DNA of 64,000 bases from Ustilago trichophora (taxonomy: Eukaryota > Basidiomycota > Ustilaginomycetes > Ustilaginales > Ustilaginaceae), in NCBI GenBank assembly GCA_900323505.1, contig OOIN01000003.1:620001-684000 (forward strand), in the 5' to 3' direction. Shown piece by piece: positions 19,013-28,486 of the stretch. Position numbers and translations under genes: made by a program. The notes below the pieces were generated by a model that saw only the letters and a list, made by a program, of their open reading frames with translations, had not been told where the DNA came from and did not search any database. Each line of letters opens with the position of its first letter. Position 1 is the first letter of the stretch.

Positions 19013-21901
19013 ATGTCTGACGTTCAGGAAAAGAAGACCACCAAGCACCGAGACATCGATGAGGAGCACGCCGCCGAGAGCGGCCCCAAGCACGCTCTCG
19101 TCGACATGAGCACCATTGAGCTCAAGGCCGAGGACCTTTACGACAAGGCCAAGGTCGATATCGAGGCCATCGAGCTCGAGGACGTTTGGACTCTTCTCCA
19201 GTGTAACGAAGCCGGTCTTACCGAGGAGGAGGTTGTCCGCCGTCGTGGCATTTTCGGTCCCAACAAGATTGAGACCGAGGAGCCCAACCCCATCCTTCAG
19301 TTCCTTTCCTTCATGTGGAACCCTCTCTCCTGGGTCATGGAGGGTGCCGCCATTGTCGCCATCGCTCTTTCCAACGGTGAGGGCAAGGCCCCCGATTGGC
19401 CAGACTTTGTTGGTATCGTTCTTCTCTTGCTCATCAACTCGACTATCGGTTACATCGAGGAGCGCAACGCTGGTAACGCCGTCAAGGCTCTTATGGACTC
19501 GCTCGCCCCCAAGGCCAGCTGCAAGCGTGACGGCAAGTGGATCGAGATCGAGTCCTCGGACCTCGTTCCCGGTGATGTTATTGCTTTCAAGATCGGAGAC
19601 ATTGTCCCCGGTGACTGCCGTCTCTTCGATGCTATCTCCGTTTCGTGTGACCAGGCTTCGCTCACTGGTGAATCGCTCCCCGTCAACAAGAAGGTCGGTG
19701 ACCAGTGCTTCTCCGGTTCCATCTGCAAGCAGGGTGAGGCCGAGGGTGTCGTCATCTCCACCGGTCCCAACACCTTCTTCGGTCGTGCCGCTACCCTCAT
19801 TGGCTCCGACGACGACACCACCGGTCACTTGCAGCAGGTCCTTTCCCGCATCGGTCTCTTCTGCATGGTCACCATTGGTCTTTTCATCGTTCTCGAGATT
19901 CTTATCCTCTACGCTGGCTTCCGCTACAAGTACCGCCGTGGTATCGACAACATCCTTGTCCTCTTGATCGGTGGTATCCCCATTGCCATGCCCTGTGTTC
20001 TTTCCGTTACCCTCGCCGTCGGTGCTCAGCAGCTCGCCAAGCACAAGGCTATCGTTACCCGTATCACTGCCATTGAGGAGCTCGCTGGTGTCGACATCCT
20101 TTGCTCCGACAAGACCGGTACCCTCACCACCAACAAGCTTACCATCGACACTGAGCTCGTCAAGCTCTACTCCGACTGGGCCAACGTCGACGATGTCATC
20201 CGTTTAGCCGCCTACGCTTCCCGAACTGAGAACCAGGACGCCATTGACGCTACCATTGTTGGTACCCTCAAGGACCCTGCTGAGGCTCGTGCTGGTATCA
20301 AGCTCCTCGACTTCAAGCCTTTCAACCCCGTCGACAAGCGTACCGAGATCACCTACCTCGAGGAGGCTACCGGCAAGATGAAGCGTGTTACCAAGGGTAT
20401 GACTTCCATCATCATCGACCTCTGCAAACGCAACAAGACCGAGGCCCAGGAGAACGCTCTTGAGGCCGACGTTGAGGAGTTTGCCAACCGTGGTCTCCGT
20501 GGTCTTGCCGTCGCCTTCGAGGAGGTTCCCTCCGGTGAGGTTGAGGGTGAGGGTAACGGTTTCGAGCTTCTTGGTCTCCTTGCTATCTTCGACCCTCCCC
20601 GCCACGACACCAAGGAGACTCTCGACAACGCCCAGGCCCTCGGTGTTCGCGTCAAGATGGTCACTGGTGACCAGCTTGCTATCGCCAAGGAGACCGGTCG
20701 TCGCCTTGGTCTTGGTGACCGCATGTTCAACTCCAAGGTTCTCGTTGACGGTGTCCTCCCCCCTGGCAGCCCTTACAAGTCGCTTGACGACATGATTCTC
20801 GATGTCGATGGTTTCGCTGGTGTCTTCCCCGAGCACAAGTACGAGATTGTCAAGCGTCTCCAGGGTCTCGGCCACTTGACTGCCATGACTGGTGACGGTG
20901 CCAACGACGCCCCCGCCCTTGCCCGTGCCAACGTCGGTGTTGCCGTCGAGGGTGCTACCGACGCCGCCCGTGGTGCTGCCGACATTGTCCTTACCGAGCC
21001 TGGTCTTTCCACCATTGTTGAGGCTATCCGCCAGTCGCGTATCATTTTCGGTCGTATGAAGAACTACGCCGCTTACGCTGCCGCCATCACCATCCGTGTC
21101 GTCGTTGGTTTCGCTCTTCTTGCCTTTATCTGGAAGTCCGACTTCCCTCCCTTCATGGTTCTTATCATCGCTTTCCTCAACGACGGTTCCATCATGACCC
21201 TCTCGCTCGACACTGTCAAGCCCGCTCTTGAGCCCCAGCACTGGGATCTTACCGAGCTCTTCTTCTGCGGTTCGCTCTACGGTCTCTACCAGGTTGCCTC
21301 GACTCTTGCTCTTTACGCTGTCATCTACGAGACTACGTTCTTCGAGGACAAGTTCGGCGTTACCCCTCTTCACGGCAACCCCAACGACCCCCGTCTCCAC
21401 ATGATCATGTACCTTCAGGTCGCCATTCTTGCCCAGGCCCTCATCTTCGTCACCCGTTCGCACGGTTTCTCGTGGATGGAGCGCCCTTCGTTCGCTCTTA
21501 TGGGTGCCTTCTGCCTTGCCCAGCTCATCTCTTCGATCATCGCCGCTTACGGTAACTGGGGCTTCACCAACGTCAAGGCCATCGAGGGTGGTTGGATCGG
21601 AATTGTCTGGGTCTGGAACATTGTCTGGTACTTCCCCATGGACCTTGTCAAGTTCTTCGCCAAGTGGTTGCTCAAGAACATCCGCTCCAAGAAGACCCCC
21701 GCCGCTGCCCGCGAGAGCCTCAGCCGCACCACCTCGCGTGCCGACTCGATGTACTCGAACCGAACCTCGTTCCTCAAGCGCGCCCAGCGCAAGGCCGGCT
21801 TCGGTGGCGAGAAGAAGGTGCACATCTCGAGCACCGAGCTCCAGCGCCTCGGAAGCATCCAGGCCCAGGAGGCCTCGCGACGCCTCTCCAGGACCCAGTA
21901 A
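19013..21901 (+). CDS. PMA1: PMA1, plasma-membrane H+-ATPase (P3A-type)
   Basis: Main proton pump of the plasma membrane; it builds the gradient that drives nutrient uptake. It has 962 residues and no coding intron. Visible P-type ATPase marks are the phosphorylation loop CSDKTGTLTTNKL with the acceptor aspartate at residue 366, the actuator-domain loop DQASLTGESLPV, the hinge MTGDGANDAPALARANVGVA, and about ten hydrophobic segments in the usual 2+2+6 pattern. The C-terminus is a basic, Ser/Arg-rich regulatory tail (RESLSRTTSRADSMYSNRTS onward), the equivalent of the autoinhibitory phosphorylated tail of yeast Pma1. Codon bias is extreme. The gene is preceded by a leader intron and by an unusually long gene-free region. 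Confidence 0.97.
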   Translation: MSDVQEKKTTKHRDIDEEHAAESGPKHALVDMSTIELKAEDLYDKAKVDIEAIELEDVWTLLQCNEAGLTEEEVVRRRGIFGPNKIETEEPNPILQFLSFMWNPLSWVMEGAAIVAIALSNGEGKAPDWPDFVGIVLLLLINSTIGYIEERNAGNAVKALMDSLAPKASCKRDGKWIEIESSDLVPGDVIAFKIGDIVPGDCRLFDAISVSCDQASLTGESLPVNKKVGDQCFSGSICKQGEAEGVVISTGPNTFFGRAATLIGSDDDTTGHLQQVLSRIGLFCMVTIGLFIVLEILILYAGFRYKYRRGIDNILVLLIGGIPIAMPCVLSVTLAVGAQQLAKHKAIVTRITAIEELAGVDILCSDKTGTLTTNKLTIDTELVKLYSDWANVDDVIRLAAYASRTENQDAIDATIVGTLKDPAEARAGIKLLDFKPFNPVDKRTEITYLEEATGKMKRVTKGMTSIIIDLCKRNKTEAQENALEADVEEFANRGLRGLAVAFEEVPSGEVEGEGNGFELLGLLAIFDPPRHDTKETLDNAQALGVRVKMVTGDQLAIAKETGRRLGLGDRMFNSKVLVDGVLPPGSPYKSLDDMILDVDGFAGVFPEHKYEIVKRLQGLGHLTAMTGDGANDAPALARANVGVAVEGATDAARGAADIVLTEPGLSTIVEAIRQSRIIFGRMKNYAAYAAAITIRVVVGFALLAFIWKSDFPPFMVLIIAFLNDGSIMTLSLDTVKPALEPQHWDLTELFFCGSLYGLYQVASTLALYAVIYETTFFEDKFGVTPLHGNPNDPRLHMIMYLQVAILAQALIFVTRSHGFSWMERPSFALMGAFCLAQLISSIIAAYGNWGFTNVKAIEGGWIGIVWVWNIVWYFPMDLVKFFAKWLLKNIRSKKTPAAARESLSRTTSRADSMYSNRTSFLKRAQRKAGFGGEKKVHISSTELQRLGSIQAQEASRRLSRTQ

Positions 21902-23960
21902 ACATCCCTGGGTCTGGTTTCCATTGCTTCACATTGCATACCTCTCTTCTCACAGCTGCTTCGTCTCTACGTTTGCTTGAATGAATCTTGATTTTTTCAC
22001 GATGGTCATGACGTGACGTAGAACGATGCAGAAAAGGGTCCGGCCTAGTTGCCTAAAGGGCTCTGAGTCTTTCTCCTAGACTTTCCTCTCCCCACAAACA
22101 CATCCACCCACATCCACCTTGCATCCTAGATCCTTGATTTTCGACCCATAAACACACTCTCTTTTTGTCTCTTATTCGCATCATATACAGCGGTTCCTTC
22201 TTATTTCTCCTTTGCTATAGTATCGATTCAAATCATTTCTGCGGCTGTGTGCGTGTTGTACGTGATCCTGAATACAAGTTGGCTCAGATGTGTGGTAGGA
22301 GGACAGAGCGGTGCGGTCCAAGCGACGGCCGAGCAAGTTGAGAGATCCCCAAACATAGCTGTAGTTAGAATATTAAAGGAGCAGCAGCAGGAGGTCCTTT
22401 CGCGTCATCTCTAAGTCAGTGTGGCAGAGAAGCAGGAACCTCAACAAGGTTTGACCTCTGATGGCGCTCAGCTTGCATTCAGCAACGAGCCCTCCACGCA
22501 GAAAGGTTGCTGTTGTATCAACCGATCATCGTGTTCGCCACCAACACTACAGGGTTGCCTTGGTATGCTGCATCAAAGGTGGACCCTCTTTCTCTTTGCT
22601 GCTTGTGATGTATGATCAACCGTTGGCGTACAGGACCATTTAAACGAGGGTCGGGGATGACGTCTTACCGTCGATCCTGCTTTTTCACATCGTCTCTAGT
22701 TACATGCCGAGCAAATGCTGCACTGAAGAAGCAAGTAGGAAGCGGAGCAGGCTACTGTATCAAGGAGCCAAGAAAAGTAGATGAGAGTGTCTGCTGGCAA
22801 GACAGGCAAGACCAACACTGGTTGACCACACAAGCTCGCAAACTGCCTTTGAGCGAAAAAGGCAAAAGGGACAGCAGGAAAGTCAAAAAGGGCAAGGGCT
22901 GAAGATGCCAGCGTTGAAAGAATGCCTCGGCAACAACGCCACGCGAGCGAATTTTGGTGGAGTGTCGCGTTACACAACAGCTTGCTCCCTTTCCCTTTCC
23001 TCTACATTTGGTTGCATTGAGGATCGCTGTGTACCGCTGCAAAGAACGATAACCCTTTGTCTTATGTTGGCAGAAGCTTCCAACAGTCGAAGGGCTCAGG
23101 AGCCACCAACCAAGTAATCAAGCAAGTAACAGTGACTTGGTGACACACGCTGTGATGTCGGTGCACAATGTAGCCTTGGCTTTCGGCGTGCTGTTGATTT
23201 GGGCCGAGTCGGACTTCCAATAAGGATTGCTGATATATTCGCTCGGTTACAGCGTAGTTCAACTCCTGCGCTCCAGAACGCAAATCTCTAGACCCTGAAT
23301 CTGAACCTGACCAACAGACAGTCTCTTGGTGCCTTCGTAGGTCTCCCAAATGTGGCAATAAGAGGCACACTTCTGCATCTCGTTGCCGTTCGCAGAGAGT
23401 GTTACGACCTGCAGCTGCCGTATACTGCACAGTAGAGTGTGCATAACAACAAAAACGATGGTATGGAAGGAAAAGAACGACAATCAACTGCAATGAATGC
23501 ATGCTCGTTCGGAGGTGGCAACGGTTCAGGGTTCGCTGGCTGACGGCGCTCTTCATATGCCGAAGCTGACAGGAGTGCTACAAAGCACTGTAGCTTGCTG
23601 CAGAATGTGTTGGTCTCGGAGGAAAATCAGCAGGGCCTACATGGGAGTCAAGAGTGTTGGACTGGAACAGAGTGTGTCTCAAAGTGTTGCAATTACGTCG
23701 ATCCTTGATCTACTTCTGCCAGAGTTAAGATTCGATATATGTTGTTGTCGGTGCTGCCTCCGATCCCACTTCGACCATCATCAACCTCCCTCCCGCTGTT
23801 CGTGTGCGGTAGCATACCCCTTCCGTTCTTTTTTCTTCTTCTTCGTCCGTCTTTCTTTCTTCGCATTCGTACATATATCGGCGCTCGTTCTTGTATCACC
23901 ATTCAACTCTTGTTTCACTAACACAGCATAATCTCTTCATCACAGCATATAACGCCAAGA
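21902..23960. other. Spacer PMA1 / PR-1-like gene
   Basis: About 2 kb without coding signal. Notable short elements are TGACGTGACGT at 22009-22019, a one-mismatch match to the smut pheromone response element on the minus strand (23052-23060), and a TATAT at 23874-23878, 87 bases before the next start codon. Confidence 0.6.
23874..23878 (+). promoter_or_regulatory. Possible TATA element of PR-1-like gene
   Basis: TATAT within CATATATCGG, 87 bp before the ATG, followed by a pyrimidine-rich leader. Weak evidence. Confidence 0.3.
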
Positions 23961-24842
23961 ATGAAGATCACCTCAACCCTCACCGCGGTGGTGGGCGCGC
24001 TGGCCGTGCTCACCCCTATCACCTTTGCAGCCGTCGACTCTGATGGCCTGGCCACCTACGAGGCTGACCTAGAAGCACGTGCGGTCTCTTCATGCGGCGC
24101 TGCTTCGACTCGAAAGCATCACAACAAAAAGAAGGGCAAGAAGAACGTAAAGGCCCAAGCCAAGGCCAAGGCTCACCACGTTCAGGCGCAGATCAACTCC
24201 ATTCCAAAGCAAAAGCAGCAACAGCAGCACAAGCAGAAGAAGATCAGCTCTGCCCGTCCCAGTCATTATTACTCTTCCGGTTCGCAGAAGTCGACGCAGA
24301 ACGCAAGTGCGCCTAAGACGACACCTGTTCCCAGCACCGGCTCCACTGGCTCTACCGGTGGCTCTACTGGTTCCACCGCCACCTCCTCGGGCAATCTGTC
24401 GACCTTCGAAAAAACCATCCTGGACATCCACAACCAGGACCGAGCCAAGCACTCTGCCGCACCTCTTTCTTGGTCCCCTACCCTGGCCTCCGCTGCCGCA
24501 TCGTGGGCCAAGGATTGCGCCTTCAAGCACACTCCCGACAATCCCTACGGGCAGAACATCGCGGCTGGTACCTCTTCCACCTTTGGCGCTACGGACAGCG
24601 CCAATATGTGGTACGACGAAATTTCCAAGTACAACTTTGCCAGCGGTGTCTACAGCGCTGCCACAGGCCACTTCACCCAGATGGTCTGGAAGGGAAGCAA
24701 GCAGCTCGGATGCGCTATTCAGGAGTGCACCGCCAGCCAGCTGGGACTGGGAAGCGGAAGTAGTGCCAAGTATGTGGTGTGCAACTATGATCCTCCTGGA
24801 AACTACATTGGCGACTTTTTGCAGAACGTTCTTCCCAACTGA
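23961..24842 (+). CDS. Secreted CAP-superfamily (PR-1-like) protein with C-terminal CNYD motif
   Basis: Predicted extracellular protein of 293 residues. A signal peptide covers about residues 1-23 (TLTAVVGALAVLTPITFAA). A strongly basic Lys/His/Gln-rich segment follows (about 50-95), then a Ser/Thr/Gly linker with short repeats, then a CAP domain from about 150 to the end. CAP marks are HNQDRAKHSAAPLSWSP, YGQNIAAG, GHFTQMVWKGSKQLGCA and YVVCNYDPPGNYIG. CAP proteins of this kind bind sterols or lipids. The motif CNYD near the end is the site at which plant PR-1 proteins, and as I recall a published Ustilago maydis PR-1-like protein, are cut to free a C-terminal peptide. A role at the plant interface is inference from that family. 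No intron. Confidence 0.9.
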   Translation: MKITSTLTAVVGALAVLTPITFAAVDSDGLATYEADLEARAVSSCGAASTRKHHNKKKGKKNVKAQAKAKAHHVQAQINSIPKQKQQQQHKQKKISSARPSHYYSSGSQKSTQNASAPKTTPVPSTGSTGSTGGSTGSTATSSGNLSTFEKTILDIHNQDRAKHSAAPLSWSPTLASAAASWAKDCAFKHTPDNPYGQNIAAGTSSTFGATDSANMWYDEISKYNFASGVYSAATGHFTQMVWKGSKQLGCAIQECTASQLGLGSGSSAKYVVCNYDPPGNYIGDFLQNVLPN

Positions 24843-26120
24843 GGAGACGAGAATGGGCAGAACCCAGCAACTTGGCGCTGGCGCTGAGTGGTTAACGACA
24901 AGGCTGGTCCTTGAGAAGAGAAAATGTCGCCGGTCGACGAATGTTTTCTTTATGTAGCATCGCATTGTGTCTCTTCGCATAAGAAATTGATCATTCAACC
25001 ATGCTCCCACGCTGTGGTCAGTTATGTGCATCAATATGATGAGCGCTGATGCTATTGGTCAGCATGATCCTACATCTGAAGAGTTGATCATTCCCTGGCG
25101 TCTTCTTTTCCCACAATGAGCCCACAACAAAGGGAAGGAATTTCTTTTCGGTGGCCCACAGGACAAAAGGAGCAATTCTCTTCGGTACCTCAACGAACCA
25201 GTAAAAGCTTAATTGACGTCGTATGCGATCAACAACAGAGGGAATAAGTGCGACTCTTTACCCGAATGTCTTTAGAGCCATGTACAGAACAAAGAAAGCA
25301 GGCTATCGAAGCATGATCGGCTCAGATGCAAGCCTCGACTGTGCGTGGCGTGACACGCATGGGCCGCATCTGCTTTTAGGGTAGCGGAGCTGTACTGTAG
25401 TTATACAAGAGCGACTTGGTGCTATTGTGGCGCTCATTGTTGAAGCTTGGATCTTGAACTGGCATTTTGCTTGGACCCCTCGTCTAGGCAGCTAACTTAT
25501 GGCTGAATTGTGCGTGACTAGACCGGAATGACTACATGGAACAGGTGTGGGGAAAGTTGGCTTGATTGGCAAGACTGAACGAAGGACGCCACTGAGTCCT
25601 CGCATGGCATTCGTGCTATAGTATAAGTGTAGAACAAGCCTGCGTCCAGAAGGAGATAAAGCTTCCAGTCCCACCATCTCTTCTTCGGTCCCACCAGATT
25701 GTCAGTTCCCACTTCACCAACCAAACCGGACGAGAGGTCGTGGATTTCGTCCAAGTATCCACATCCTGTCTATCCTTCTCTTCGTCATCTTCGACATCGA
25801 TTTCTGCCTGATACACCGCGGTTCCCTTGCGGTGGAAAGCTTGAAAGGTTCGCAAAATTCGGATCTGCTGTTGAAGCTCGGAATCGCAGATCTTCGTGCT
25901 CTGCTGCCTCGCTCTTGTTTTCGGAAAAACCATTCTTCGACTTGGACTTCGGAAGACGCGGGTACCCATACTCCTCCGTAAAGCGGTACAGTTCGGTTGA
26001 GTAGGCAGATCTGTAAAGGGCCAAACTCGAACTGAATAAAGCACAGGACCCTGGCCAGCGTCCTTTCACTCCGCTCTCTTTTTGGTCCTGCGCGACCTCG
26101 GCTAAGTCGGGGAGAGAGGG
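24843..26120. other. Spacer PR-1-like / methyltransferase
   Basis: No gene seen. Contains an exact match to the Ustilago pheromone response element, ACAAAGGGA, at 25127-25135. Confidence 0.6.
25127..25135 (+). promoter_or_regulatory. Match to pheromone response element (PRE)
   Basis: ACAAAGGGA is the consensus bound by the HMG factor Prf1 in Ustilago maydis. It is a single copy nearly 1 kb before the next start codon, so chance is quite possible. Confidence 0.25.
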
Positions 26121-27773
26121 ATGGCCAGTATTCATGCTTCTACGGCAAGACTTGCCGTTGGAAGACCTCCGCATGGTTCATCGAGCCCACCACCACGACT
26201 GGCCATGCACTTGGAGCGAGAAGCGCAACGGCAGCAGCTCGATTCAGAGGTCGTGTCGCATAAGCTCTTGCTAGCGTCGTCATCACAGACTTTGGGTGAC
26301 GAGGCTCAAAAACCCAAGACGATTCGAAGAGGTCGTTCCCTCTCGTCCAGCTTACGCAGGCTATATCATCATTGTTGCAAGACGAAAGCACCGCCACTGC
26401 CTCGCAACGATTCCATCTCTGACATCCCAAGCACCTACAGTAACAACAGCAGTGATTCAGCCAAAATCCCTTCACCAAAGAGCTGGTTCTCAACACCGTC
26501 AACTTCGCATCTCTCTTTGTCTTCATCTTTGCTTTCATCGGCATCACATTCCTTGGCGTCATCCGCTTCGTCCCTTACCTTCCCATTAGACCCAGAGTTC
26601 GAGGCAGAACTCGACATTGCACTCGAAATGGCACCACACGAACTGGGATCGGCCTGGAGCCACGACTCTTACAATGCCATGCAGTACCTCCGTGCCCGCA
26701 CGCCTTACCCTCCGACCATGACCGAAACTGCGTTCGATTACCATGCACAGGGCGACAAAAGCGGCGGCGCTGACCGATGGCGTTCAGCCCTCGAAATTGG
26801 CTGTGGACCTGGTCAAATGTCGATCCACATGGCTACCCGCTTTGGTAAAGTGTACGGCCAGGATCCATCACCTAACATGCTGAAGCTGGCAAACACGGTC
26901 AAGCACATGTCGGCGGAAGAGCTGGCTGAAGTGCGGCTGCCCGCTGTGCAGGATCCGGATCGAATCGAGTATTCTCAAGCTAAAGGAGAGGATCCTGTGC
27001 TTCCCACCGGTGAGAAGGTTGACTTGGTCATGATGGCAGCATGCATTCATTGGATGGATTGGGAGACGGCAGAGTCGACCAAGGCGAACTGGACCAAGTG
27101 GGCGTCGGTGCTCAAGCCGGGCGGGACGCTGGTCGTGACGGGCGGTAGGCCGGTGATTGGGCCCTATACGGGTGAGAAGGGAGATCAGATTCGACCCTTG
27201 CGAGACTGGCTCTTGGACTTCCCTTTCGACTATCCCGAGATTGATGCCTATTACGGCGCCAAGGGAGCTGTCCAATCGCTACGCACTGGTGGGCTCTACC
27301 GCAAACTCCCCATGCCTTGGGAACACGATGCTGAGCTCGGCGAGCTCTGGGACCGCAACTCATACTGCTGGATCCCCATCGACGACTGCACCGTCCTCGG
27401 CGAGCGTGCCACCTCTTCCCGCATGTCCAAAGTCGACGATCCGGAACAGTTTGCAGCCACGCTCGCCAACCTTCCGTCATGGATCCGACCCAGCGTCCGT
27501 CGCGCTGCCGAGTGTGACAACTCTGGTGGCGATCTAGTCGTCTCGATGACGACTCCGCGAAAGATGGCCGACTGGGTCAGATCCACTTCTGGATACCTTA
27601 AATTCCTCCAAGACCACCCGGAACAGCGCACACTCAGCTTGCAGGACGAGGACTTTGCCGCAGTCGAAGTGCAGAAAGTGTGCAAGCGTATTGGTATCGA
27701 TTTTGATTCCGAGATCGAGTGTCACCATTCGGGTGCTATCCTGTGTATTCGACGCACTGAGAAAGAGTGCTGA
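26121..27773 (+). CDS. SAM-dependent methyltransferase (class I, Tmt1/Crg1-like)
   Basis: A 550-residue protein. The catalytic part starts near residue 176 with a block typical of small-molecule methyltransferases of the yeast Tmt1/Crg1 type. Motif I is SALEIGCGPGQMSIHMA (about 223-239), followed by VYGQDPSPNMLKLA, VDLVMMAACIHWMDWE and LKPGGTLVVTGGRPVI. The substrate is not deducible. The first 175 residues are Ser-rich, basic and low in complexity; they may be a regulatory extension. A start further in cannot be excluded, though the ATG at 26121 is the first in frame. No intron and no metabolic partner gene next to it. Confidence 0.8.
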   Translation: MASIHASTARLAVGRPPHGSSSPPPRLAMHLEREAQRQQLDSEVVSHKLLLASSSQTLGDEAQKPKTIRRGRSLSSSLRRLYHHCCKTKAPPLPRNDSISDIPSTYSNNSSDSAKIPSPKSWFSTPSTSHLSLSSSLLSSASHSLASSASSLTFPLDPEFEAELDIALEMAPHELGSAWSHDSYNAMQYLRARTPYPPTMTETAFDYHAQGDKSGGADRWRSALEIGCGPGQMSIHMATRFGKVYGQDPSPNMLKLANTVKHMSAEELAEVRLPAVQDPDRIEYSQAKGEDPVLPTGEKVDLVMMAACIHWMDWETAESTKANWTKWASVLKPGGTLVVTGGRPVIGPYTGEKGDQIRPLRDWLLDFPFDYPEIDAYYGAKGAVQSLRTGGLYRKLPMPWEHDAELGELWDRNSYCWIPIDDCTVLGERATSSRMSKVDDPEQFAATLANLPSWIRPSVRRAAECDNSGGDLVVSMTTPRKMADWVRSTSGYLKFLQDHPEQRTLSLQDEDFAAVEVQKVCKRIGIDFDSEIECHHSGAILCIRRTEKEC

Positions 27774-28486
27774 TCGCCGTGGCCACGTTGCATTAGGATG
27801 TCTCCGTTTCGTTTGTTTCTGCCCACTTCTTGATAATCGTTCCCTCATTTGCATTTGTTCCTTCATCAACTTAGCTCCATATACCTGTATCATCATCACT
27901 GCCACTATCTGCAATTGCCTAATCACCCTATTCTCCGAGCATAGATCTCTGTCTTGGGAGTGATGGAAATGTGAGTGCGTGACACCAGGTGTGGCTTTAA
28001 AAGCGCGTCTCGTCGGTGCAGGTCGTGCAGGCGCGACTCTCTTGAGAAGCTTTGTCGTGTGGAAATTTAGGCAGCGTGGAGGTCCATCTCCGAGCATTCA
28101 CGGCATCTCTTGTTGGAGCAGACTTACGCTTTCTTTCTCTTTCAAAGCTAATACCCTCGAGGTGCTGAGGTGCCGACAGACCACAACATCAGATCGGATC
28201 ATCCGCTGTGCTATCGATTCCGCCTTTGCACAGGTCACGGATTCAGGCTTTGGCGCCCCGACAAGCTGAAGTGCGCTTCGACTTTTCGGCTAGTCCGACT
28301 GCCGCCAACACCACATTGACTAAGGGCTGCTCAGCAAACACAACAGCAAGTAACAGCACTGCAGGGCACCGCACCATGCCTACCCAGCTTATTCATAATC
28401 ATCGAGTCTGAACAGGCAACCAAGCTGCGGCAACGGCGTCAGAGGAGCTTCCGCCAGCTGAGCTGACGCCTGAACGACTGCTCAGC
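27774..28486. other. Spacer methyltransferase / MYST gene
   Basis: No protein gene recognised. A short upstream frame (ATG 28376, stop 28411, 11 codons, good ACC context) lies in the probable leader of the MYST gene. Confidence 0.6.

Noticed and set aside
19004..21823. Two long antisense open frames (346 and 539 codons) opposite PMA1
   Set aside because: Same codon-bias artefact; translations are Gly/Asp/Val-rich without motifs.
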